47,500 nucleotides of DNA, from NCBI GenBank assembly GCA_963575745.1, contig CAUYUJ010017860.1, positions 17,501 through 65,000 on the forward strand, written 5' to 3'. Source of the DNA: Prorocentrum cordatum. Taxonomy: Eukaryota > Sar > Dinophyceae > Prorocentrales > Prorocentraceae. The notes below the pieces were generated by a model. That model worked only from the letters and a program-made list of their open reading frames with translations, was not told where the DNA came from and made no database searches. This document shows, one piece after another, positions 39,513-47,500 of the stretch. The position numbers and the translations under genes were made by a program. The first letter of the stretch is position 1, and every line of letters starts with the position of its first letter.

Positions 39513-39779
39513 CTCCTCTCCTCCCCCACGCGTGTGCTCCCATGTGCGCGGGAGCGCGCGCGCTGGGAAGGCGGAGGGGAGAAATGAGCGGGAGGAGGAG
39601 GAGGAGAATGATGAGGAGGAAGAGGAGGATAATCAGTATAAGCCCAAGACGCACCAGAGATGTTGTAATACCCCCCATCCAAGTGCCCTCTTCACGAGTC
39701 CCTACAATGATTCATTTCAGTCGCGGGAAATGTTCCATAGGAAGACGGCGACCGTTTGAGAATACGCAATCGTCCTAGA

Positions 39780-39965
39780 ACGCAATTCCTGAAACTTCAA
39801 AGCCGTGAATCAACGTGACTGTTGCGCCGTGACAACCCAGAATCGTGCCAGAATGCCATCCCTGGGACTACAACACCGCGAATCAACGTGACAATTGCGT
39901 TCTGACAGTCCTAAAGCGTTCCACAGAACACCAGTCCTTGGGCTTCAACCCTTCGGATCCGCGAA
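39780..39965 (+). repeat. About 75-bp tandem repeat
   Basis: GTGAATCAACGTGACTGTTGCG and GCGAATCAACGTGACAATTGCG, each followed by TGACA and a CCAGAATGCCATCCCTGGGA-like part; two full copies and one diverged copy (GGATCCGCGAAACTGTTGC). Confidence 0.7.
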
Positions 39966-40240
39966 ACTGTTGCAATGATTTTAAACGAAAGTGTGCGGCG
40001 CTAAGGCGGGAGCCACATTTGGATAAGTAACCGCCCTCCACGTTTGAAGCGGCTGCAAACTTTGAGAACGAATCTGGGCGGCGCTGAGACGAGAGCCACA
40101 TTGTGAAAACCACCTGTCGTCCATCCTTGAAGCTGCTGCAAACTTTCAAGACGAGTGTGGCGTTAAAGTGAGAACCACACTTTGAAAAGGACCCGCCCTC
40201 CATCCATGAAACTGTTGCAATTTTCCAGCTTTAGAGCCCA
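39966..40240 (+). repeat. About 80-bp repeat family, right block
   Basis: Three consecutive units: GCGCTAAGGCGGGAGCCACA, CCGCCCTCCA and GAAGCGGCTGCAAACTTTGA, then two related units. The family is shared with 37600-37870. Confidence 0.75.
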
Positions 40241-40459
40241 TGGTGAGGAAGTCTCAAGCGATGCGCCCGGCCTGCCCCACCGACACGTCTGGGGTTGCGC
40301 CAGGGACGAGTTATTCATGTAAGGAAAAGGGATGGAGGAGGAGGGATGGGGAACGATGAGGCTTTAAGGGCGAGGAGGCGGGTGTGCAGGATGATCCTGA
40401 CGGAGAGGAGATCGAGCAAGGAACACGGAGGAGAGAGGATGAAGAAACGCTGAGGAGGA

Positions 40460-41070
40460 CAAGATGAGTGGGATGGTCGGGATGCTGACGACGGTGATGG
40501 TGACGATGACGATGACGATACTGATGGTAATGATGAGGACGCTGATGATGTTGATGGTGATGATAATGTTGATGACGATGACGATGATGACATGACGATG
40601 GTGATGATGTTGATGATGCTAATGAAGACGTTGATGACGATGATGATGACGGTGACGACGATGATGCTGATGATGATGTTGATGACGATGACGGTGAGGA
40701 TGACGATGCTGATGACGATGATGGTGATGACTTTATGATGATGATGATGCCTTGATGACGACGGTCACGATGATGCATATGATGATGCTGCTTATGATGA
40801 TGATGATGCAGATGATTGTGATGATGCTTGTGAGGGTGATGATGCTGCTGATGGTGATGAGGATGGCGGCATGCTGCTGCTGTTCTTGTTGATGATGCTG
40901 CTGGTGATGATGATAATGATAATGCGAATGATGCTGATTATTCGTATGATGGTTATGATGATGCTGATGATATGAGGATGACGATGCTGATGCTGATGAG
41001 ACAGATGATGATGCTGGTGGTGATGATGATGCTAATGATGATGGTGGTGATGATGATAATGAGCGACCAG
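40460..41070 (+). repeat. GAT microsatellite, about 600 bp, degenerate
   Basis: Period-3 GAT with GAC, GCT, GGT and AAT variants; the longest GAT block of the window. Confidence 0.95.
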
Positions 41071-41248
41071 ATGACCAAGGGGGAACAATAAACGAGGAAG
41101 AGGAGGACTAGGCTGATGATTAGCAGAAGAGGACGGTGGCGGCGGAGGAGGTTTTTGGGGACCCCCAAACGGCCCTGGGTCTCTCTTGGCCCCACCCAAG
41201 CCAAGAAAAGGGATGCTAGAGCTTCTGGAGAGGAAGGATGTGAGGAGC

Positions 41249-41326
41249 AGGAGGAGGAGGAGGAGGAGGAGGAGGAGGAGGAGGAGGAGGAGGAGGAGGA
41301 GGAGGAGGAGGAGGAGCAGGAAGTGG
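41249..41326 (+). repeat. (GGA)n microsatellite
   Basis: About 25 near-perfect GGA units. Confidence 0.97.
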
Positions 41327-41509
41327 AGGGGAGGAGATGAGAGGGGCCAGAAGGTCAAGTCCTGTCGAGAAGGAGAAGACTGGTTCTAGGGGATTCGCTG
41401 GGAATTCCGTGCGGTTCTGGGAGATCTGCTGGGGGGGGGGTCCTTGGGCCTCGGGATCCCCACCGCGCGGCACGACTTAGCATGATCTCGCGCGCCCAAA
41501 GCAGGGGAA

Positions 41510-41640
41510 GGCGGCGGAGGAGGAGGGGGAGGGGGGGCAGCAGGGGGAAGAGGGGGAGAGGGGGCAGGAAGAGGAGGGTGATGATGATGATGATGATGAG
41601 GAGGAGGAGGAGGAGGAGGAGGAGGAGGAGAAGGAGGAGC
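41510..41640 (+). repeat. GGA / GAT microsatellites
   Basis: GGAGGGGGAGG-rich part, a short GAT run (41579-41600), then (GGA)n. Confidence 0.9.
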
Positions 41641-41667
41641 ATGGCGAGGGCTACCGGAGGGCAAGCT

Positions 41668-41691
41668 GGTGTGTGTGTGTGTGTGTGTGTG
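41668..41691 (+). repeat. (GT)n microsatellite
   Basis: About 12 GT units, the only GT run of this length in the window. Confidence 0.95.
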
Positions 41692-41988
41692 GCTCTCGAC
41701 CCCCTCGGGCAGCGACGAGCGCCAACGCAGGCGCCCGCAGACGCCGCGTGACCGCGTCCCGGACGTGCGCACCGCAAGTACGTAAGCAAGGATGACGGCG
41801 GGATGCACGCCCGCGGCCCCGTGTGAGAAGTCCTCGGCTCGAGAAGTTCACGTTCCCGGACGGGTCACGCATCTGTGCGTGCCTCGCAGGCCTGGGACAC
41901 GAAAGCAAGCCTTGCCAGGCGGGCGCGGGCCAACAACGAAGCGGCGCCCCAGTTGGAAGTCAGAAGTCAGACTGTATGGGAGCACGAG

Positions 41989-42098
41989 TTCGCACGGATT
42001 TCCTGGGTCAGCGCCAGACCCCGTCCCCCGGCGCACAAGGGGGGCAAGCGGAGGGGCGTGCAGCGCTGGCCCAAGAAATACGCGCGGACCTCTAGAAG
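41989..42098. repeat. Foldback element, second copy of the 6.5-kb family
   Basis: The left arm CGGATTTCCTGGGTCAGCGC and the right arm GCGCTGGCCCAAGAAATACG are imperfect reverse complements, and both match the arms at 6475-6583. The centre is unrelated to that copy. Confidence 0.65.
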
Positions 42099-42284
42099 CT
42101 TATGTCCACGCCGCGTGGCGGCTCTCGGTCCGCCACCGTGCCAGCGGCACGCGGGGGCATGTCAGAATGCTCTTCTGCTGTCTGGTGCGGTTTCTCAAGT
42201 GTTTCCAGGGCCGCGCCCCCGTCGCACTCGTCGTTTGAGCAGCACTCCCTTCGGATCTGCTTTCCGGCGACCTCTTTGACTGAG

Positions 42285-42710
42285 AGGGTCCAAGATGGCC
42301 TCAAGATGCCTCCGAGCTGGTCCAAGATGTCTTGAAGACAGTCCCACATGGCCCCAAGACGGCCTAAGAGGCCCCTGATACAGCCCGAGAGGACTTCACG
42401 AGGCCATCCAGGAGGGCTTGAAGAAGCAAACGCACATGGATGTTCACTTGTTCTTTCAATGATTTTCGCGTTCCCGCCCTTTCGTGGTTCAGGAGGGCTA
42501 GAAGAAGCGAACAAATTTGGATTTTCAAATATTTTTCGCATGATTTTCGCGCAATTTTTCAATGACTTTCGCGAGGCCTTCGAGACGGGCAGGGAGGGCC
42601 CTAAGACAGCCCAAGAGGCCACCACGACGGCCCAGGACAGCTCCAGGACGGCCTGAAAGCGCCCGAAGCAGGCCCCGACAAGCCCCCGAGAGTCCCCTCA
42701 GCTCCACAAG
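42285..42710 (+). repeat. CCAAGAxGGCC satellite fragment
   Basis: Satellite units with two linkers (TTCTTTCAATGATTTTCGCG near 42450 and ATTTTTCGCATGATTTTCGC near 42530). No hairpin module. Confidence 0.8.
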
Positions 42711-43683
42711 AGTCGAGGCAACGAGGTCGAGTTTAGTTAATATACACTCGAATTCAGATCGCGCGCTGAACTGCGTTGGGTCTTTACCTCAACCTCTTTC
42801 ACGCTGCGACGCTGCGTTGGCAGGGTGGCGGCGTTTGCGGCAGGCAGCTGGGTATATCAAGGAACGGGCCGTGCTTCTTCCGAGGTCGAGGTCGTGCAAG
42901 ACCTTTTCGCTGGGGCCCTGAAGGGAACTGTCTGAGGAATGCCGAGCTCTTTCGAAGCACAGGCTGCAGCAGCAGCGGTGGCTGTCATGGGATCTGGGAT
43001 CTGCAAGACGACGGTCAACGGCGTTCGAGCCCCGGGGGCGGGCGCCTGTCGTTCTTCTCCTTCTCCTTCTCCTTCTCCTTTTCTTTCTCCTTCTCCTTCT
43101 TGCTCTTCTCCTTCTCCTTCTCCTTGGGGGCCTTTCTTCTGCTCCTGCTTCGGGACGCATTTCGGGAAGCATCCTTTCGGAGGCGAGGGAGCTGCCGCGC
43201 AACGAGGGCCGTGGAGGCTGATGCTGCGATGCTCCCTCGTGGGTCACATCTTTGGCTCCCAGCTCCCCCCTCTTCCCCCCCCCCCGAAGCTTTCTGCTGT
43301 CTCTCGTGCTTCAGCCCGCCGCCCACCGTGCTCACACTGCTGCCGCCCTCCATGCCTCCGACTGCCCCTTCACCTGGCAGCGCAGGTCCTTTCTGAGCCG
43401 AGGCTCACCTCCTTCGCCGTCCTTCTGCACGCCCTCCGTCCCTGGCATTTCCTCTTCTGCCCCCTGCGCCTGCGACTCCCTCCGGCCACCCCCCCCCTCG
43501 TCTCGCCGCGACGTGCTCCAGCGAATGGACATTACGAGTGGGGCTCTCTCCTTTCCTCTCCCCTCCCGCGCGGCCCCGCCCGACGTCCCACCCCCTGCCA
43601 GGGCCACGCTGGCCAGGGACCCCAGCGCCGACAGCGCACCCAGATCGGCTGCACGCAAGAGCCCTGGGTAAGAGTGACCGCTG
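42711..43683. other. GC-rich region without a recognised gene
   Basis: Contains a TTCTCC hexamer run at about 43050-43130. Long frames on both strands overlap one another and run into the GGA block on the right; no domain was seen. Confidence 0.5.
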
Positions 43684-43947
43684 GTGGAGGAGGAGGAGGA
43701 GGAGGAGGAGGAGGAGGAGGAAGGAGGAAGGAGGAAGGAGGAAGGAGGAAGGAGGAAGGAGGAAGGAGGAAGGAGGAAGGAGGAAGGAGGAAGGAGGAAG
43801 GAGGAAGGAGGAGGAGGAGGAGGAGGAGGAGGAGGAGGAGGAGGAGGAGGAGGAGGAGGAGAAGGCGGAGGAGGAGGAGGAAGGAGGAGGAGGAGGAGGA
43901 GGAGGAGAAGGAGGAGGAGGAGGAGGAGGAGGAGGAGGAGGAGGAGC
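43684..43947 (+). repeat. (GGA)n with an internal GGAGGAA heptamer block
   Basis: GGA triplets, then about 13 heptamers GGAGGAA (about 43720-43812), then GGA triplets with GAA and GCG breaks. The heptamer block breaks the 3-bp register. Confidence 0.95.
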
Positions 43948-44116
43948 TTGTCGATCGCTGCGCGCGATGCGGCAGTCGCGGCCCGCGTGCTCGGAGGTTC
44001 GCCCCATTGCCCTCCGCAGCCCACCGAAGGCTGCGCACCGGAGGTCACTCCGGCGAAGGGTCACTCTCTCGGGTGCAGCCGAACCCAGAACCTGGGAGCG
44101 CTGGCTTTAGGTCAGA

Positions 44117-44263
44117 CGCGCCCTCCTACAGGGGGATTTTGGACGAAACATGAAAAATAGTCAAGAGATACTCCAACAATGTTCCAATAACATTCAAAAC
44201 ATCGTCCCCACAGTATTTTTTCAAGACACTTTTTGAATACTCCTCCTGTAGAGGGACACGCCC
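44117..44263. mobile_element. Small element with about 20-bp terminal inverted repeats
   Basis: The left end CGCGCCCTCCTACAGGGGGA resembles the reverse complement of the right end (CGTGTCCCTCTACAGGAGGA), about 15 of 20 positions. The interior is markedly AT-rich compared with the flanks and contains GTATT/AATAC. It looks like a MITE. A long minus frame over it ends here and may reflect the insertion. Confidence 0.5.
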
Positions 44264-44740
44264 GACTTGACGCTGGCTGGCATCCGCGCCGCCCCGTCTC
44301 GCGCCCCGCGCCGCGCAGAGCGGCTTTATCCTCGCGCTCTCGTGCCGCCCTGCTCGCCAGAGAGGAAGGACTGCACCCCGACCCAGGCCGCGGGGGCAGC
44401 GATACTGCCCTCGCGCCCCTGCGGGTGGTGCGAGGTTTCCCGCCTTGGCGGCGCGCCGAGCCAGAGGTTGCCAGAAGCGAACCTGGCCCAGGGTGCCGGC
44501 CTTCCGCGCCATTTTGGAGCCCTCTGGGGGCCCTCTCCAAAGGGGGGTGAATCAGCCCGAAGACGTGAATTCCGGGTTTTGGGAGGCACGGGCTGGTTCC
44601 AGACGTGTTTTCATAATGTTCCCCGACCACCCCTCCACCGGAAATGGAGGGCAAATTGAGGCCTCTGGGTTGGGTTGGGGTGGTTGGTGGGCGGTGAGCT
44701 TCTCGGAGGGCAGGAGGGCTCCCATGGGCTTCCGCGAAGG

Positions 44741-44783
44741 CCTCCTCCTCCTCCTCCTCCTCCTCCTCCTCCTCCTCCTCTTC
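44741..44783 (+). repeat. (CCT)n microsatellite between two GGGCTTCCG direct repeats
   Basis: The words GGCTCCCATGGGCTTCCG flank the CCT run on both sides (44717 and 44790), so the run sits inside a short duplication. Confidence 0.9.
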
Positions 44784-44965
44784 TCCCAAGGCTCCCATGG
44801 GCTTCCGTGAAGCCCTGCGCTTTCTTAGAGAGCCGCCCACCTCGCCCTGCCCCCGCGACCCCACACTCCGCGGAGAACGGGCGCTTCGGCCACGCCTTGG
44901 GGTCCATTCCGGCCAGCGCTCCGAGCCCTGTCCCGCCGTGGACTCGAGAGAAGTGATGACGAGGG

Positions 44966-45000
44966 AGGGAGGGAGGGAGGGAGGGAGGAGGGAGGAGAGA
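44966..45000 (+). repeat. (GAGG)n microsatellite
   Basis: Tetramer GAGG run directly before the dispersed repeat at 45003. Confidence 0.9.
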
Positions 45001-45002
45001 GG

Positions 45003-45075
45003 CAAGCTAGGTGCGCTCGCGCCATATCTGACATCCTGCCCCTCCCGCCCATCCCTTCCCCTGGCGGTCGCTTTC
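45003..45075 (+). repeat. Dispersed repeat CTAGGTGCGCTCGCG, copy 2
   Basis: Matches 30756-30835, including CTAGGTGCGCTCGCGCCATA and CCCATCCCTT. Confidence 0.7.
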
Positions 45076-45678
45076 CTCTATCCGCCGACGTGTGTCGTGG
45101 CGGACCTGGAGCCAGCGCGCCCCCTCGTGTTCTGCGCAAGCAGAAGAGGGGAGCTGTGTACATTGGAGGGGGTGGAGGGACACTGGCCGCAGAGAGGAGG
45201 GCGGACCATAACAATAACTGACGACGCCCGTCCGGGGGCAAGATAACCAAATCCGTGACACTTCAAGAGGGCATTCCTGACCCCAGATGAAGAGCATCAC
45301 AATGCACAAATCATACCTCGAGTGACAACACAAACTACGCGTAGCTATATTGCTGGGTGAACGGATGGGAACCTCATACAGTAAGAGCACAAGGAAATTA
45401 TCCTGGCTGGAGGCAAACCACAATCGTGCCTATAGAGAAATTCTCATAATGAAAACAAGCAATCACGATGCTGCTGATGTGCGGAACAATTGCTTCACAA
45501 TCTGCTGTGCCCACTCTGGTCTCGTAACAAAAATCACTTCATGCATCCAACGCTTCTGGGCGACGAATGCGAAGGGGATTGTCTACGAATGGTGAGAAGT
45601 GAGCGATAGAACCGCAACCGGAAATTTACTGAGAGCAAGCCTCCGGGCTCCCGTCGGACTTAGCAGTCGGCATCTCAA
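45076..45678. other. Unassigned region
   Basis: Base composition is close to balanced. No gene, RNA or tandem repeat was recognised. Confidence 0.4.
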
Positions 45679-45912
45679 TCATGCACGTATCAGCGAACGC
45701 CACGCCACCACCAGCCATTCACAGCATTTACTCGCGTGCTGCGTGATGAAGGCCTCTAGCAACAAGTGAGTGCGCAACAGGTCCGAGTGAGGGCCCGCAT
45801 CAGATAGGCCCACGGCGGTCGGGGTATCGTTCACGAAACACCTATCAATCGCATCCTCGATGGAGCAGTGCTCAGCGCGCTGGCTCCGTCTTTGAGGAGG
45901 CGTGTAATGCAC
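45679..45912 (-). CDS. Alternative minus-strand frame
   Basis: A 77-codon frame with mixed, protein-like composition (CSIEDAIDRCFVNDTPTAVG, LLRTHLLLEAFITQHASKCC) ending at 45679. It overlaps the first exon of the + strand model at 45876. It may be a real terminal exon of a minus-strand gene or chance; no family is recognised. Confidence 0.18.
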   Translation of the reverse strand: MHYTPPQRRSQRAEHCSIEDAIDRCFVNDTPTAVGLSDAGPHSDLLRTHLLLEAFITQHASKCCEWLVVAWRSLIRA

Positions 45913-46660
45913 TCGCTCAGGACCTCCGGTTCCGGCTCAAGGAATTGGACAAGGCGGTTGCTGTGGTCCTCACATTGGAGGAGGTGGAGGAGGAGGTGCC
46001 GGGTGAGCAGGAGGAAGAGGTGAAGATGAGGGAGGAGGAGGAGGAGGAGGAGGAGGAGGAGGAGGAGGAGGAGGAGGAGGAGGAGGAGGAGGAGGAGGAG
46101 GAGGAGGAGGAGGCCCAAGGTGTGTGGCGGGGACCAGAGGACGCCCGCACTCACCAGGTCTTCCCGCTCTGCTTCAACAGCGTGGTCGACGCAGAAGAAG
46201 AGGGCGGTGCGCGTGGAGGCGGAGCTGGGCGGGTGCTAGTGTCGCCAAGATGACCTGGGCGTCATTTGCGCCACCACCGTGGTGCAGCCCGCCGAGGCAG
46301 CGCCTGTGCGGGCCTGCGTTGCGGGGAATGTGCGTCGGGTGCGTCCAAGAGGTGGGCGTCCAGGATGGGGGGGCGCAAATCAGGGCCAGCGGCATGTGCG
46401 CGGCCCAGGGCGGGGCCAGGGACGCATTGAAACAAGAAGAGGCGCCGTGAAAACCTCGGAGATATAATGGCCCCCGCCACGATCTCCCCCCCCCAGTCGT
46501 CACACGCCTCTTGGCCGCCCCCGAGAGCGGCAACCTGGCGAAGGCCAAACTCAGCCCGGCGCGGGAGGTGGCCGTGGACGCGCTGCCTGGCAGGCGGGAT
46601 GTGGAGCCCATGGGCGCTGTTGCTGTCGCACGGTGGGCCCCCAGTACTAAAAGCTATTAG
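45876..46660 (+). CDS. Three-exon 3' end of an unidentified gene
   Basis: Exon A (45876-46002) reads RAGSVFEEACNALAQDLRFR and then a Leu/Glu-rich helix, ending CCG-G before GTGAGC. Intron 1 (46003-46249) contains the GGA run and ends CCAAG. Exon B (46250-46351) reads DDLGVICATTVVQPAEAAPV, then basic RRVRPR, ending G before GTGGGC. Intron 2 (46352-46496) ends in a C-rich tract plus AG. Exon C (46497-46660) reads VVTRLLAAPESGNLAKAKLS and ends at TAG 46658-46660. Both junctions join in phase (G+AT, G+TC). No family is recognised; the start lies upstream and is not defined. The overlapping minus frame is the rival reading. Confidence 0.35.
46029..46112 (+). repeat. (GGA)n microsatellite, intronic in the gene model
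   Basis: About 27 near-perfect GGA units inside the proposed intron 1. Confidence 0.97.
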
Positions 46661-47500
46661 CACATGAATGGAAGAGGGGAGGAGGGGGAGGAGGGCGGGG
46701 AGGAACAGGATCAGGCCTACGCTTGATACGAAAATGCCCCAGGTTCGTCTCGTGGCGAAAAGGGCACGATTGCCCAACCTATCACGAACAACTCACTAGT
46801 GGAAGCGACTGGCGCGCCGAGAAACGACCCTGATGAGGAGGATCAGTGCTTAATCAACTACGGGGAAACGCGAGGTGCTACCAGCTGGCCTGACTGGGTC
46901 TGGTTATGCCATATATGCACCAGTAGCCATATTGTGTAACTGCGGAAGAGGAGCCGGGGAGTCGAGTTGGGTGCTCCCCGCAGCGATCCCAGACGTCCGC
47001 TGGCGTAAGACTGAAAGCTAGTGCTCTAGCACTCTGCTCTTGCCACCTGAGGAGGAGAGAATCTCAAGGGAGACGGTTCGGAGTAATTGGCCATCGCGTG
47101 TGCCCGACGGGTCGAAACGACAGGACCCTCTGCTGCCCCGCGCATCCGTGTACTATCCGTGGAGGACGATGTGGAAGGGGCTGGGAGGAGCGGGTGCAGG
47201 AGGACGACGACGATGGAGGGAGAAAAAGGATGGAGGCGAGGTTCCTGGCTTCCTGGATACCTGCCGTGAAGTCAGCTCTTCAGACGCCTCCCGATCCCCT
47301 GCACGAGCTGCATCAGGGGGAGAGCTTCGACGCTGACTTGAGCACGCCAAGTGGTCCCGAGGGCCTGACACGAGTCTCGCGACTCTTGCCTCAACCGATG
47401 CCGAAGGTACTCTGAGATCCGACGCCATGAACAGATCACGACCTCGTGAGAAGACCACGGCCAGAGCTGTCGACCACACCTTCCTCACCATCCCGCGGGC
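46661..47500. other. Unassigned right end
   Basis: No gene was recognised. On the minus strand about 46962-47047 resembles a decayed tRNA (TGGCAAGAGCAG, TAGAGCACTAGCTTTCAGTC, CTGGGATCGC), but its stems do not close. Overlapping frames at 47040-47491 on both strands have no domain, and one may run past the window end. Confidence 0.35.

Noticed and set aside
42939-44153. A 404-codon + frame and a 297-codon - frame ending at 44112
   Set aside because: Both run through GGA/CCT triplets and have no domain. The minus frame's distinctive end coincides with the AT-rich TIR element.
46922-46940. Resemblance of GTAGCCATATTG to the dinoflagellate spliced leader
   Set aside because: Only about a dozen bases match with mismatches, no tandem unit, no donor GT in the right place.
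46962-47047. tRNA gene on the minus strand
   Set aside because: Box-like words are present, but the anticodon, T and acceptor stems do not pair; at best a tRNA-derived remnant.

Overview
The window looks like nuclear DNA of a GC-rich, repeat-laden protist alga. A dinoflagellate is the best guess, but that is inference. The evidence is sparse genes in long repeat blocks, a LINE-type retroelement 3' end with zinc-binding RT domain, RNase H and a Cys-rich tail, an intronless housekeeping gene, GT-AG exons elsewhere, and almost exclusively trinucleotide microsatellites. No bacterial operon, rRNA, CRISPR or virus was found.

Layout. The one clear complete gene is an intronless UDP-glucose pyrophosphorylase at 749-2155 (-). 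Two small Cys-rich reading frames follow (2404-3289). From 4.3 to 11 kb lie minisatellites (a TGGGGGTGTCC family, a 69-bp family, a GCCAAGCAAT-like decamer family, a 100-160 bp family at 7.77-9.02 kb), a large foldback and CCT runs. At 12151-12888 (-) is a coding remnant with the same type of zinc-binding tail as the retroelement at 29 kb. Four tandem hairpins lie at 15.64-15.86 kb.

From 15.9 to 22.05 kb is a higher-order satellite with a period of 1.03-1.2 kb. It is built from 9-12 bp units of the type CCAAGAxGGCC, and each period carries a conserved ~190 bp module with several hairpins, two of which are mutually exclusive. The same satellite returns at 35.46-37.46 kb and, inverted, at 33.47-35.4 kb. 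A degenerate telomere-like CCCTAA array fills 22.84-23.99 kb, flanked by related short repeats. Beyond it are an ~830 bp polypurine tract (25.54-26.37 kb) and many GGA and GAT runs.

A 5'-truncated LINE 3' end lies at 28912-30684 (-), with one in-frame stop between its zinc-binding and RNase H domains. Further right are 53-bp and 77-bp tandem repeats (31-33 kb), a tRNA-derived SINE-like copy (34.1-34.25 kb), an ~80-bp family on both sides of 38-39 kb, a second foldback of the 6.5 kb family (42.0 kb), a TIR element (44.1 kb) and a probable three-exon gene end at 45876-46660 (+).

Apart from UGP and the retroelement domains, functions are not recognisable. Most long open frames come from stop-free GC-rich or trinucleotide repeats and are not annotated as genes.
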